A stretch of 49,230 nt of DNA from an uncultured Bacilli bacterium (GTDB lineage: Bacteria; Bacillota_I; Bacilli_A; RF39; UBA660): NCBI GenBank assembly GCA_934086145.1, contig CAKOHV010000012.1, positions 1-49,230 on the forward strand, written 5' to 3'. The notes under the pieces were generated by a model. It did not search any database. It was not told the origin of the DNA and saw only the letters and a program-made list of their open reading frames with translations. Of the stretch, positions 18,200-25,965 are shown in pieces. Position 1 is the stretch's first letter, and every line of letters begins with the position of its first letter. Position numbers and translations under genes: made by a program.

Positions 18200-18228
18200 T
18201 TGTCTTTAAATTTGTTTGATAGTATACT
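18200..18228 (+). promoter_or_regulatory. Housekeeping promoter of the small-peptide gene
   Basis: TTGTCT (18200-18205), 17-bp spacer, TATACT (18223-18228). Transcription would begin near 18235, about 60 nt before the ATG of the 30-residue peptide. Confidence 0.65.
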
Positions 18229-18258
18229 TTCTATAGGGAATATCAGTTGTTGAGTGTC

Positions 18259-18285
18259 TACCTCTAATCCTTATAGAGAGGAGGT
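18259..18285 (+). promoter_or_regulatory. Hairpin covering the Shine-Dalgarno of the small peptide
   Basis: The GGAGG at 18280-18284 can pair with upstream CCTC/CCTCT (18260-18265); two registers are possible (CCTCT with AGAGG 18277-18281, or ACCTC with GAGGT 18281-18285). RBS-blocking stems are a known feature of type I toxin mRNAs. Confidence 0.5.
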
Positions 18286-18294
18286 TTGATAATA

Positions 18295-18387
18295 ATGAAA
18301 AAAAGAGACTTTGTAATCAAAGTTCTTCGATACATTACTATCATTTTATTTCTCCTTATCATTTTGATAGTAGTAATAAAAAAATGA
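18295..18387 (+). CDS. 30-residue hydrophobic peptide, candidate type I toxin
   Basis: A peptide starting MKKRDFVIKVLRYITIILF, continuing as a single strongly hydrophobic helix and ending in two lysines. The size, single helix and charged ends fit membrane-active type I toxins such as Fst, TxpA and BsrG, though the sequence matches none of them closely. It has a near-consensus promoter, a strong GGAGG site 10 nt before the ATG, a stem that can cover that site, and a strong terminator at 18428-18469. A convergent antisense RNA appears to be encoded across its 3' end. It sits in a ~1-kb gap without other genes. The toxin role is inference from architecture. Confidence 0.6.
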   Translation: MKKRDFVIKVLRYITIILFLLIILIVVIKK

Positions 18388-18411
18388 CGCTCATTCGATA
18401 GAATAAGTGTC
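18378..18411 (-). terminator. Terminator of the antisense RNA
   Basis: Minus-strand stem GACACTTATTC with GAATGAGCGTC (18386-18411), 9 pairs plus one G-U wobble and one mismatch, loop TATC, followed by T7 (plus-strand A run 18378-18384). Confidence 0.5.
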
Positions 18412-18427
18412 TGATTCAATCCAAATT

Positions 18428-18469
18428 GGGTAGACATTCAACTCGGAAAAACTGAATGTCCCCTTTTTT
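18428..18469 (+). terminator. Terminator of the small-peptide mRNA
   Basis: GACATTCA (18433-18440) pairs with TGAATGTC (18453-18460), strengthened by GGG (18428-18430) with CCC (18461-18463), then six T. Confidence 0.85.
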
Positions 18470-18632
18470 ATTTTATGCAACTTCTCTTGTTAAATACATG
18501 TTATCACAAAAATAATATTTATGCAAATGTTAACAATTTTGTTATTTTTTATGCTTTCTTTAAATGTATGACTTATAACAATGATGTTTAAATTTTAAAG
18601 ACATGCACCGTATTAAATATATTTTATTAGTA

Positions 18633-18660
18633 TTGACATGTATCGCATATATACTATGAT
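18633..18660 (+). promoter_or_regulatory. Orphan consensus promoter
   Basis: TTGACA (18633-18638), 16-bp spacer, TATGAT (18655-18660), with the third ACATG motif in the spacer. No ribosome site or open frame follows on the plus strand before 18903. It may be the remains of a lost gene or the start of an unrecognised RNA. Confidence 0.55.
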
Positions 18661-18902
18661 ATTAGATACAAACAAAAGCTTTGATAAGTTCGAAGATTTC
18701 ACACAAAAATTTTTAATATTAGTAGCAACGCAGAAATTTATATTTTTTTAATAACAACGTTCCATATAAATTAGATAATTAAACTATAATAAATAATCAT
18801 AGAAAAGCTAATAATTTTTTTATTAAATTATTTATATAATTAAATTTTTAAAAATGACTATTTCTATGTTTTCAGCATATCTAAAAACTACGAGTGTAAC
18901 TA

Positions 18903-19466
18903 TTAAATTTTTTTCAACTTTAATGTACCCTTTATTTGTTCATTTCTTATTTTTTCATTGAACTCAATTTGCTCGATATTAAATAATTTTTCTTTAGCAT
19001 AAAACAGAATATATGCATCATATATACTTAATTCAACATAATCTTTTTCTTTAAACTTTATATATGTTCTTAAATCTTCAATTGTTATTAAATCATTTAA
19101 AATTAGAGAAGCTCTTTTCTTTTCTTCTTCTGAAACACTATTATTTACTAAATTTCTTAAAGATGTATTGTGCATGTAGGCTACGACTTTATCATGTTCT
19201 TCTGGTGTACAATCTTTATTTTTATACTTAAGTAATAATTTATATAATTCCATTCTTTCTCTTAATTTCCAATATTTTTTAATTTTATCAATTTCTATCA
19301 AATAAAGTGGAATTTGATCAAGTTCATTTATATAAGCAATTTCTTCTTCAGAAAAATAACCTGTAAATTTTATCCATACGTTTAGAGCATTACTAATGTT
19401 AGCATAAGAATCACATGAAACACAATATGATAGTTTCGTAATTTTAGGTAATATAAATTCATTCAT
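18903..19466 (-). CDS. Hypothetical helical protein, 187 aa
   Basis: A soluble helical protein with no recognised family. Residues ~95-150 contain TPEEHDKVVAYMH, then SEEEKKRASLIL and TIEDLRTYIKF. That resembles the EK-rich/KDL-Y unit of the 418-residue protein at 16610, so they may be distant relatives. ATG at 19466 is preferred over the two upstream ATGs because GGAG lies 9 nt before it. The promoter region is short, with a TATAAT at about -30. Confidence 0.55.
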   Translation of the reverse strand: MNEFILPKITKLSYCVSCDSYANISNALNVWIKFTGYFSEEEIAYINELDQIPLYLIEIDKIKKYWKLRERMELYKLLLKYKNKDCTPEEHDKVVAYMHNTSLRNLVNNSVSEEEKKRASLILNDLITIEDLRTYIKFKEKDYVELSIYDAYILFYAKEKLFNIEQIEFNEKIRNEQIKGTLKLKKI

Positions 19467-19578
19467 TTTTAACATCTCCATAATATATATTATACATTTT
19501 TTGGTATCAGTATAGGTATATACAACTTTTCACATAGGCAATTGACATTTGAATCAACAACTACATATATTCTATCAT

Positions 19579-19606
19579 TAAAAAAAGTCTCAATATAATT
19601 GGACTT
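19579..19606 (-). terminator. Terminator of the 19629-20339 gene
   Basis: AAGTC(T)CAAT and ATTGGACTT (19585-19606) form an 8- to 9-bp stem with one bulge, followed on the minus strand by an eight-T run, 22 bp past the stop. Confidence 0.65.
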
Positions 19607-19628
19607 ATTTTCTTTAAAAATATTATTT

Positions 19629-20339
19629 TTAATAATTACCAGTATCTTTTAAAGAATACCATAAATCATAGAAAGTTCCATCATTTTTGATAGCTAAAGT
19701 TGTAACACCATCAGAAGTACTTGATAATGTAAACTTATTAATATCACTTACGCCATTAATTTTACCATATGATACAACCTCGGCCTGTACATTATTAAAC
19801 ATATGAGCAATAGGAATATACTCTACAGTACCATCTTCTAGTAAGATAAACAACGTATCACCTGATGAACTTTGTCCCATTTCACCAAAGAAAATATCGA
19901 CAATTTTATTATCAAAGTTAATCTTAGAAGTTGTCATATCATTTCTAGTGCTTGTCCAAGTTAATGAATAAAATTCTACAACTCTAGTTGGAGTAAAACT
20001 AAATGTTAATACCTTTTGCGTAGAATCTACTGTTATCCATATACCAGCATTTCCTTCACAAGCCAAAGTATAATTCTTTTCATTACTGTTAATTGCTTTA
20101 GTTCCATCAAACATAATTATTGAATTTGTTTTTGTTTCCGGAGTATTAGTATCTGTCTTATCAGTTTGCTGATCATTTACATTTTTTGAATTTGTATTAT
20201 TATTTTCTATATTATAATCAAGACTTTTTGATTTATCTTTGTTTAAAAATATATAACCACATAAACCAATAACAGCAATTAATAGGATGATAATTATAAC
20301 TATTAAGACAACGTTGTTTTTGCTTTTTTCTTCTCCCAT
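19629..20339 (-). CDS. Single-pass membrane protein with extracytoplasmic beta domain
   Basis: 236 residues: a short cytoplasmic head (MGEEKSKNN), a TM helix at ~9-32, an Asn/Thr/Asp-rich linker (~38-75) and a ~160-residue beta-rich outer domain with DNKIVDIFFGEMG and DTLFILLEDGTVEYIPI. The FILLEDGTVE pattern resembles small beta-propeller-like or DUF5640-like domains but I cannot assign it. Not a lipoprotein: no lipobox Cys at the right place. Good AAGGAGG site. It is immediately upstream of the IS30 insertion on the other strand. Confidence 0.6.
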   Translation of the reverse strand: MGEEKSKNNVVLIVIIIILLIAVIGLCGYIFLNKDKSKSLDYNIENNNTNSKNVNDQQTDKTDTNTPETKTNSIIMFDGTKAINSNEKNYTLACEGNAGIWITVDSTQKVLTFSFTPTRVVEFYSLTWTSTRNDMTTSKINFDNKIVDIFFGEMGQSSSGDTLFILLEDGTVEYIPIAHMFNNVQAEVVSYGKINGVSDINKFTLSSTSDGVTTLAIKNDGTFYDLWYSLKDTGNY

Positions 20340-20516
20340 TTTTATTCCTCCTTATGATGTAATTATAGCATTTTATGTAGTAAATTACAAACGCAAATTA
20401 TCTTTATTATGGCAATCCGTGAATTTTAATTTGGATTTCCGCTTTTAGGTTAAAAACGGAAATAAGTCTTGTTATAATATATTATTAGTTTCCTTGCTTT
20501 GAAGGAGGTAATAAAA

Positions 20517-21641
20517 ATGAAAGAATGGAAACATTTAACACTTGAACAAAGAAAGACTATTTCATCTGGTATATCACATAATTATAAATTAAGAGAAATT
20601 GGAGAAAATTTATTAGTTGATCCAACCAGTGTATCAAAAGAAGTGAAAAGGAATAGAATTGAAACTTCAGTTGGTTTAAAAAATGATTGTAAGCGCACTA
20701 AAAGATGGCCATATGTTTGTACAGGATGCAAAGAAAAATATAAAAATTGTCCTTATACAAAATATAAATACGATGTTGCAATTGCTCAAAAAAAAGCTGA
20801 TATAAATTTAATTAATTCAAGAAAAGGAATAGATTTAGATTCAGAAGAATTTAATAAATTAGATAAAATCATCAAAGATGGCATTTCTGAAAATAAATCT
20901 ATTTATCAAATCAAAATTGAAAACAACGATACTATTAATAAATCAGTATCGACAATATACGGCTATATTAATAAAGGATATTTAACTACTAAAAGAGTCG
21001 ATTTACCCTACGCAGTTACTTATAAAAAAAGAAAACATAATAAAAAGTATGAGTATTCTGAAAATTAAAAAATTGACAGAACAGGTCATACTTATCTAGA
21101 TTATCTTGCTTATTTGCATAAGCATCCAGGAATCTACGTCTGGCAACTAGATTTCCTTGGAGCTATCAAAACTGATAACAATAATATTTTAACATTTATT
21201 CTACCTAATTTGCAATTTACTTTATTAAATTTAATAAAAAAGCCCAATTCAACAAAGGTCGTTGAATTTTTTGATAAAATCGAAGATAAAATTGGAATTG
21301 AAGCTTTTAAAGAAATAATACCCGTAATTCTAACTGATAGAGATCCAAACTTTACTGACATAGATGGTATATGTTTTTCAAAAAAAACTGGAGAAGAAAG
21401 ATGTAAATTATTCTTTTGTAATCCATACGTATCAAATCGAAAACCTAATGTAGAAAATATGAATAAACAAATTAGGTTATTCTTCCCAAAGGGTAAATCA
21501 ATTGATAAATATTCTAAAGAAGACATAAAAACAGTCAATAACACTATTATTAATAAACCTTTAAAATCTTTAGATGGAAATACACTTAAAGAAGCCTTTA
21601 TTAAAGTTTTTGATGAAAGTATATTTGACAAACTATTTTAG
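20517..21641 (+). pseudogene. IS30-family transposase with premature stop
   Basis: Read through the TAA at 21066-21068, the frame is a continuous ~374-residue IS30 transposase: N-terminal HTH (MKEWKHLTLEQRKTI, then TSVSKEVKRN), the Cys-rich TGCKEKYKNC block, and the DDE core with Asp in WQLDFLGA, Asp in LTDRDPNF and Glu in NRKPNVENMNKQIRLF. The catalytic residues are all present, so only the stop between residues 183 and 184 inactivates it. The two halves lie in the same frame. Start at 20517 after GAAGGAGG, in the outward-reading promoter region with TATAAT near 20473. Confidence 0.85.
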
Positions 21642-21646
21642 AACTA

Positions 21647-21694
21647 TTTGTCAATGGCGAGACTTTAGTCGAGTTCACTTTGACCATTGACAAA
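21647..21694 (+). terminator. Stem-loop after the IS30 transposase
   Basis: TTTGTCAATGG (21647-21657) and CCATTGACAAA (21684-21694) form a perfect 11-bp stem; the 26-nt loop contains a further GACT/AGTC mini-stem. It starts 5 nt after the stop. The T run is weak, so it may protect the mRNA or limit outward transcription. Confidence 0.5.
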
Positions 21695-21968
21695 TTAATA
21701 TTTTTATAATGATTTTAACAAATAAGGTTATCCTTTATTTGTTAATTATTAAATAAAAGCAAAGAAACAAAAAACTGCAATAAGTCTTAAAAACGGAAAT
21801 AGCTTCCGTAATTTTGGTGTGGGTAAATTTTGCTAGCTTTATTCAAAAATGTAGACTTATTTCCGTTTTATATATTATTTTTCGGAAATAAGTCTTGTAT
21901 TTTAAATATTTTCATAAAAAACGGAATTTAGTCTAAAAATTCACGTTAATTAAATAAATTAGTACAAA

Positions 21969-23660
21969 TCATCCAAGAATCATAATTCCAAATACAATTC
22001 CAATCCCAATAATTAATCCTATAATCATTGATATTAATAAAACGTTAATAAATCCACCTGTAGAAGTACCTGAACCCATTGTCAAAGAAAGAACAGAACC
22101 AGCTTGAGACATTTGCATTTGAGAAAATTGTGCTTGCTGTTGCAAAAATATATCTGGGCTTATTTGAGGTGCTTGATATTGAATTTGTTGTGCGAAAGTT
22201 TGATCTATATTATTAATAGCAATCATATTATTATTTTCACTCATTAAGTTGACATTACATAGCACCTCACTTGATGATTGTGCTGAAGTAGGCTGAGCAT
22301 TTGAATATTTCAATGGTTGTACGTGACGATTAGGTTGGTCAGCTAGCGTCACAGAAATTGTATTAATATTGTTTCTTCTTGAAAAGTCAATAACGGACGG
22401 TTCAAGCATTCCCTTTTTAAACTTATCTGAATATTCAAAATCTTGCGACAATAAAGTTTGAGGGGGTTGTCCTTCTTTCGCTGTTTGAATGGTATGATAA
22501 CATCTATCTTGTTGTTCAGGATTTTTATAAAGTATAAATTGACTTCTTAAATATTCATCTTCTGGTTTGTTTTCTAATAATTTATTTACTTTTGTACGGT
22601 ATTCTATATATTCAGGATCATCAATAGATGACAAAGGTGTATTAATTTTTTGTTGGATTATTTTTTCTCTTTGCTGTCTTAATTCTCTTAGTTCTCTTTG
22701 TTTTGGATCTTCTCTATAAACATCATCATATTTTGTTGAAGTGCAATCATGTGTTGGCTCATATTTATCTTCTTTATCAGCATAATGACATTCTGTCCAA
22801 TCCCGATCGGTATCACTTTTCATAAAGAATCTCCACGATTTTAAATCATAATCATTTGTAAGATCTAAATTGTACCATTGTCCATCTACCTTAACTTGAT
22901 TCCATTGATGACTATCGCCAGCAGTAGGTTGTGTATTTGCCCAACCACCACATGAAACAGCTTCTAATCCTTCATTTCTTAAAGCATGCTCTAATGCTTG
23001 TGCTATGCCAGAACAAACTCCTTTATGTTCTACCAACGGACCATACATTGTATTATTTACTAAATAGCCATTGCTTCCTGTTTGATGATTATTCCAATCA
23101 TATTGAAAATCCGGTGGTAATAAATGTCTGTATATTGTTTCAACTTTTTCTACTTCGGACATTTCAGGCTTTATTAGCGAATGAATTTCCTCAAATCTGC
23201 TTTGTACTTTTGAAAATTGTTCAGGTGTCATTTTTGCTAAAGAATCGTATGACAATATAGAATTATTACCAAATTGCTTAGCCTTATCACTTGTTATTGA
23301 GTGAATGCCCCTGCCATAAAATTCACATTTTTTTATTCCTTCTTTTTGGGATAAATTTAGTATTGAATCAATATTAACATGATCTTCAGGTAAATCAGCC
23401 TTTATTTCAGATAAACTAGGACATTTTTCTAAAGTAGATAAATCACTTAAACCTTTTACCTCAATGCTTCGCAAATTAGGTAAATCCTCTATACCACTTA
23501 GATTTTCTATGTTATCTAATTTCAAATCAGTTATTGAATCTAAATCTAACTTTTTATAGGGAAAAAAATGTCCAAAAAATTTTTCAAATCGATAGTGTGT
23601 TGTTGAATAGTGTTGAGTTAAATAATCATATAATTGTGTATTCTCTCTTAATGCACTCAT
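21969..23660 (-). CDS. LRR plus transglutaminase-like protein with C-terminal membrane anchor
   Basis: 563 residues, an unusual combination. Residues ~38-100 read as short leucine-rich-like repeats (LDSITDLKLDNIENL, then LPNLRSIEVKG). Residues ~165-275 are a transglutaminase/cysteine-protease-like core with Cys216 (HKGVCSGIA), His251 (GDSHQWNQV) and Asp266 (WYNLDLTND), so a full triad is present. An Arg/Glu/Gln-rich helix follows (~305-335), then a Gln/Ser-rich segment and one strong membrane helix at ~538-560. There is no N-terminal signal, so it is probably tail-anchored with the enzyme in the cytoplasm. It ends at TGA. Target unknown; partner gene 23680 is 20 bp upstream on the same strand. 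Confidence 0.75.
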   Translation of the reverse strand: MSALRENTQLYDYLTQHYSTTHYRFEKFFGHFFPYKKLDLDSITDLKLDNIENLSGIEDLPNLRSIEVKGLSDLSTLEKCPSLSEIKADLPEDHVNIDSILNLSQKEGIKKCEFYGRGIHSITSDKAKQFGNNSILSYDSLAKMTPEQFSKVQSRFEEIHSLIKPEMSEVEKVETIYRHLLPPDFQYDWNNHQTGSNGYLVNNTMYGPLVEHKGVCSGIAQALEHALRNEGLEAVSCGGWANTQPTAGDSHQWNQVKVDGQWYNLDLTNDYDLKSWRFFMKSDTDRDWTECHYADKEDKYEPTHDCTSTKYDDVYREDPKQRELRELRQQREKIIQQKINTPLSSIDDPEYIEYRTKVNKLLENKPEDEYLRSQFILYKNPEQQDRCYHTIQTAKEGQPPQTLLSQDFEYSDKFKKGMLEPSVIDFSRRNNINTISVTLADQPNRHVQPLKYSNAQPTSAQSSSEVLCNVNLMSENNNMIAINNIDQTFAQQIQYQAPQISPDIFLQQQAQFSQMQMSQAGSVLSLTMGSGTSTGGFINVLLISMIIGLIIGIGIVFGIMILG

Positions 23661-23679
23661 TTACTACCTCATATTTTGG

Positions 23680-24180
23680 TTAGCCAATCATCCTGTGCGT
23701 ATTACAATATTTTTCAGCAATTTTTTTATACTTTTCATAAGTTTCAAAAGCATTTTGGGAATTTATAATTTCTTTTGTAAACTCATTAAATGATTTTTTA
23801 TCTTGAATTAACTCAATCAAAAATTCCATTTTTTCATTTTCTGATACAATATTTAATTTTTGAAAATAATTAGATAAAGTTGTTATCCAAAATGGGTCTT
23901 TACTAGAATCAACAACATAATTTATTATATCTAAAAGATTTATTTCGTATGTCTTTGGTTCTATATTATAATCTTTACCTGTTTTTTCTTTCAAAAGTTG
24001 TTCAATAACATTTTTTATAGAATCATCTTTTGGATAAAGAAATTCTTTAACAATATAGTCAATTTGTTGTTCTTTTGATTCAAAACAATATTCTTTCTTT
24101 TCTATTTCATATAAGTTTTCTAATTCTTCAACTGATAAATCCTTACATCGATCTATTATAAAACTTGGTGCAATTGCCAT
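23680..24180 (-). CDS. Hypothetical protein preceding the LRR-transglutaminase gene
   Basis: 166 residues, soluble, acidic-helical, no recognised family. It starts MAIAPSFIIDRCKDLSVEEL and is likely all alpha. ATG at 24180 lies ~8 nt after a strong AAAGGAGG site and is preferred over the ATG at 24201, which overlaps that site. The stop is 20 bp before the transglutaminase start, so the two are probably one operon, with this protein a possible partner or inhibitor. Confidence 0.6.
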   Translation of the reverse strand: MAIAPSFIIDRCKDLSVEELENLYEIEKKEYCFESKEQQIDYIVKEFLYPKDDSIKNVIEQLLKEKTGKDYNIEPKTYEINLLDIINYVVDSSKDPFWITTLSNYFQKLNIVSENEKMEFLIELIQDKKSFNEFTKEIINSQNAFETYEKYKKIAEKYCNTHRMIG

Positions 24181-24213
24181 ATAATCATCCTCCTTTAACA
24201 TTTATTTATATGT

Positions 24214-24379
24214 TTATGATTTTTTATAATCAATAGAATTTAAAATCTTTGTAATTTCAGTTAATGGTGTAATTCCATATATATAACCCTTTTCTCTCTT
24301 CCAAACTAAATTGCAATTTTTATCACTACCTTTCGTAAAAATTATACCATATCTTTTGAATATTTTCGTCTTTTAACAT
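24214..24379 (-). pseudogene. Small frameshifted ORF next to the relaxase
   Basis: From ATG 24379 one frame reads MLKDENIQK then goes off; a second frame continues as GIIFTKGSDKNCNLVWKREK and GYIYGITPLTEITKIL to a TAA at 24214. Joining them needs one base removed from an A tract near 24352. The joined ~54-residue protein is coherent (beta-rich, with a WKREKGYIYGITPLTE core). A decayed small accessory gene is likely; function unknown. Confidence 0.4.
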
Positions 24380-24390
24380 AAAATTTTGTA

Positions 24391-25727
24391 TTATAATTCA
24401 AAATCATCTTTTTCTTTTTCACTATCTACTTTTTCACATTCTTTTTTAGTATTAAGTATTGATTTCATTTGATCTTCTTCTAAAATATTTTTACCATATA
24501 ATTCATATGCAATTCCATAATATTTATCTCGTTTTTGTTTGTTTACCCACATCTTATCAATGAAGAAGTGAACTAAAGAATCAATCTTTTTCTTAAATTT
24601 TGCAAATAAATCTTTTACATTATCTAATTCATTTTCTAAATTTCTTATTTTACTCTTTAAATTATTATTCTCTTTTTTAAGATTATTATTTCTTAATTCT
24701 AAAGCTTCATTATTTTGTTCTAATTCCTTAACTTTATCTCTTGATTCTTTTAAGTCAGTATATACATTATTTAAAGTAACTGATAATTCTTTCATTGATT
24801 TATATTCATTATTTGTTTTATCTACTTTATCTATATAAGAAATTATTTTATCTTTATCATCTTTATCTAGAATATATTTATCTTTAACAAGTGGAGCTTT
24901 TTTTAAGCTATTAACTATATTTTTAACTTCATTAGATTTATTATCTAGTTGTTTTGATTTATCTTCAATATCTTCTAATTTAGACTTATTAGATTCAATT
25001 TGATTTTGCATTTCTGCGTAATGATCCATATCTCTAACATGAATATCTTTATTTCTTCCTGTTTGTTTTTCTTTAATAGAATTATTTAAATTATATTCTT
25101 TGTTAAATTCTTCTATACAAAGTATTCTCATTTTATTTTGTAAATTTATTAAAGATTCTTTAGTAAATACATCTGATTTACCAACTTGTAATTCCATACC
25201 ATATTTATTTTTTTCTTTAACTGGTATTCCTACAATATGCATATGAGGAGATGTTTCATCATAATGAATTACAGCTGAAGCAACTTTAAAATTTGGTACT
25301 AACATTTCTAAGTCATCAACTTGTTTTTCATAAACTTTAGACATTTGTTTTTTAAAATTATCATCTTTTGAATCCCAGTAGGCTTTATTACCAAGTTCAA
25401 TAATTATTTCACAAGCTAAATCTTTTTACTATTATCAGATACATCTTTCATATAATTTTTAATCTTACGATCATCTCTAGTTTGTTTTTCATTATACTTA
25501 ATTCTAGATTTTTCAAATAGTTCTAAGTATAAATTTTCAGTATCTTGATAACACGAATTAGTACCTCTAATAATTTCAATATTATCTGTATCATTATCAT
25601 ATTTTCGATAATTATGTTTATCTACTTTTGATAATGTTTTTAAATTTTGAATAGCATTATTAGGTAGTGAAGTTGAACCACTTATATTATTTCTTGAATT
25701 TGTTTTTGATATATTCTTTTTATTTCT
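24391..25727 (-). pseudogene. MobV (Mob/Pre) relaxase, frameshifted
   Basis: The downstream frame (24391-25344 and a little upstream) holds the MobV metal/active-site motif HYDETSPHMHIVGIP, preceded by the family block LEMLVPNFKVASAV, and a long coiled-coil C-terminus. The N-terminal third lies in another frame (25727 to about 25416): NAIQNLKTLSKVDKHNY, then RDDRKIKNYMKDV, matching the usual MobV N-terminus. The break is at an A tract (plus-strand 25421-25428). MobV nicks oriT to start mobilisation of small plasmids and integrated elements. The frameshift should disable it; the true start codon is not clear. Confidence 0.75.
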
Positions 25728-25774
25728 TCACTTATTACAAGTTCTTTAGTTTCTTTTTCTAGTATAATAATCAC
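25682..25774 (-). CDS. Short ORF upstream of the relaxase
   Basis: 30 codons from GTG 25774 after AAAGGTT: ILEKETKELVISEEIKRIYQ, then QKQIQEII. A single charged helix. It overlaps the relaxase N-terminal region in another frame and may be part of its original 5' end or a small leader gene. Confidence 0.25.
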   Translation of the reverse strand: MIIILEKETKELVISEEIKRIYQKQIQEII

Positions 25775-25794
25775 TCAACCTTTCTCAAATAGCA

Positions 25795-25820
25795 CAAAAA
25801 AACTAACTATTTCTAGTTAG
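25795..25820 (-). terminator. Terminator of tRNA-Leu
   Basis: CTAACTA (25803-25809), loop TTTC, TAGTTAG (25814-25820); on the minus strand followed by seven T. A second 8-bp palindrome, CTTGAACT/AGTTCAAG (25835-25853), lies between it and the tRNA and could assist. Confidence 0.7.
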
Positions 25821-25866
25821 CAAATTTATTACTACTTGAACTAATAGTTCAAGTTTCACATCATAC

Positions 25867-25953
25867 TGGTGCCTGTGGTGGGACTCGAACCCACACGATA
25901 TTGCTACCACTGGATTTTGAGTCCAGCGCGTCTACCAATTCCGCCACACAGGC
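25867..25953 (-). tRNA. tRNA-Leu, anticodon CAA
   Basis: Minus-strand GCCTGTG (25953-25947) pairs with CACAGGC at the 3' end, followed by discriminator A and an encoded CCA. Anticodon stem CTGGA/TCCAG with loop CTCAAAA gives anticodon CAA. The D arm has GGTAGACGCG, a long variable arm is present as expected for leucine, and the T arm reads GGGTTCGAGTCCC. It marks the right boundary of the mobile region. Confidence 0.95.
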
Positions 25954-25965
25954 ATTACATGACTA

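Larger units (their letters stand above)
18378..18491 (-). ncRNA. Candidate antisense (antitoxin) RNA
   Basis: On the minus strand TTGCAT (18521-18526) and TAACAT (18498-18503) are spaced by 17 bp, placing a start near 18491. A terminator-like hairpin at 18386-18411 followed by a seven-T run ends it near 18378. The ~114-nt RNA would be fully complementary to the 3' end of the peptide mRNA, including its stop codon and terminator. This is the TxpA/RatA and BsrG/SR4 arrangement of type I systems. Confidence 0.45.
18087..18649 (+). repeat. Three copies of an ACATGYAYCGYATW motif
   Basis: ACATGCATCGTATA at 18087-18100, ACATGCACCGTATT at 18601-18614 and ACATGTATCGCATA at 18636-18649. The third fills the spacer of a promoter (18633-18660), as an operator would. 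Inference: a regulator-binding site left in a decayed stretch. Confidence 0.4.
20453..21934. repeat. Multiple CGGAAATAAGTCT copies at the ends of the IS30 element
   Basis: CGGAAATAAGTCTTG occurs directly at 20457-20471 and 21883-21897, inverted at 21853-21867 (without the last bases), and degenerate as ACGGAATTTAGTCT at 21921-21934. A further ACGGAA...TTCCGT hairpin lies at 21793-21809. These look like transposase-binding sites, more numerous than a simple terminal repeat pair. Confidence 0.55.
20418..21945 (+). mobile_element. IS30-family insertion sequence, interrupted
   Basis: About 1.53 kb. Outer inverted repeats CGTGAATTTT (20418-20427) and AAAATTCACG (21936-21945) match perfectly over 10 bp, with looser pairing inward. 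A second, 17-bp perfect inverted pair AAAACGGAAATAAGTCT (20453-20469) and its complement (21853-21869) lies inside. It encodes one IS30-type transposase with a premature TAA. No clear target duplication is seen, so the outer ends are provisional. Confidence 0.65.

Noticed and set aside
21134..21631. Minus-strand open frame of 165 codons opposite the IS30 transposase
   Set aside because: The plus-strand frame carries the DDE motifs; the opposite frame has no ribosome site or recognisable motif.
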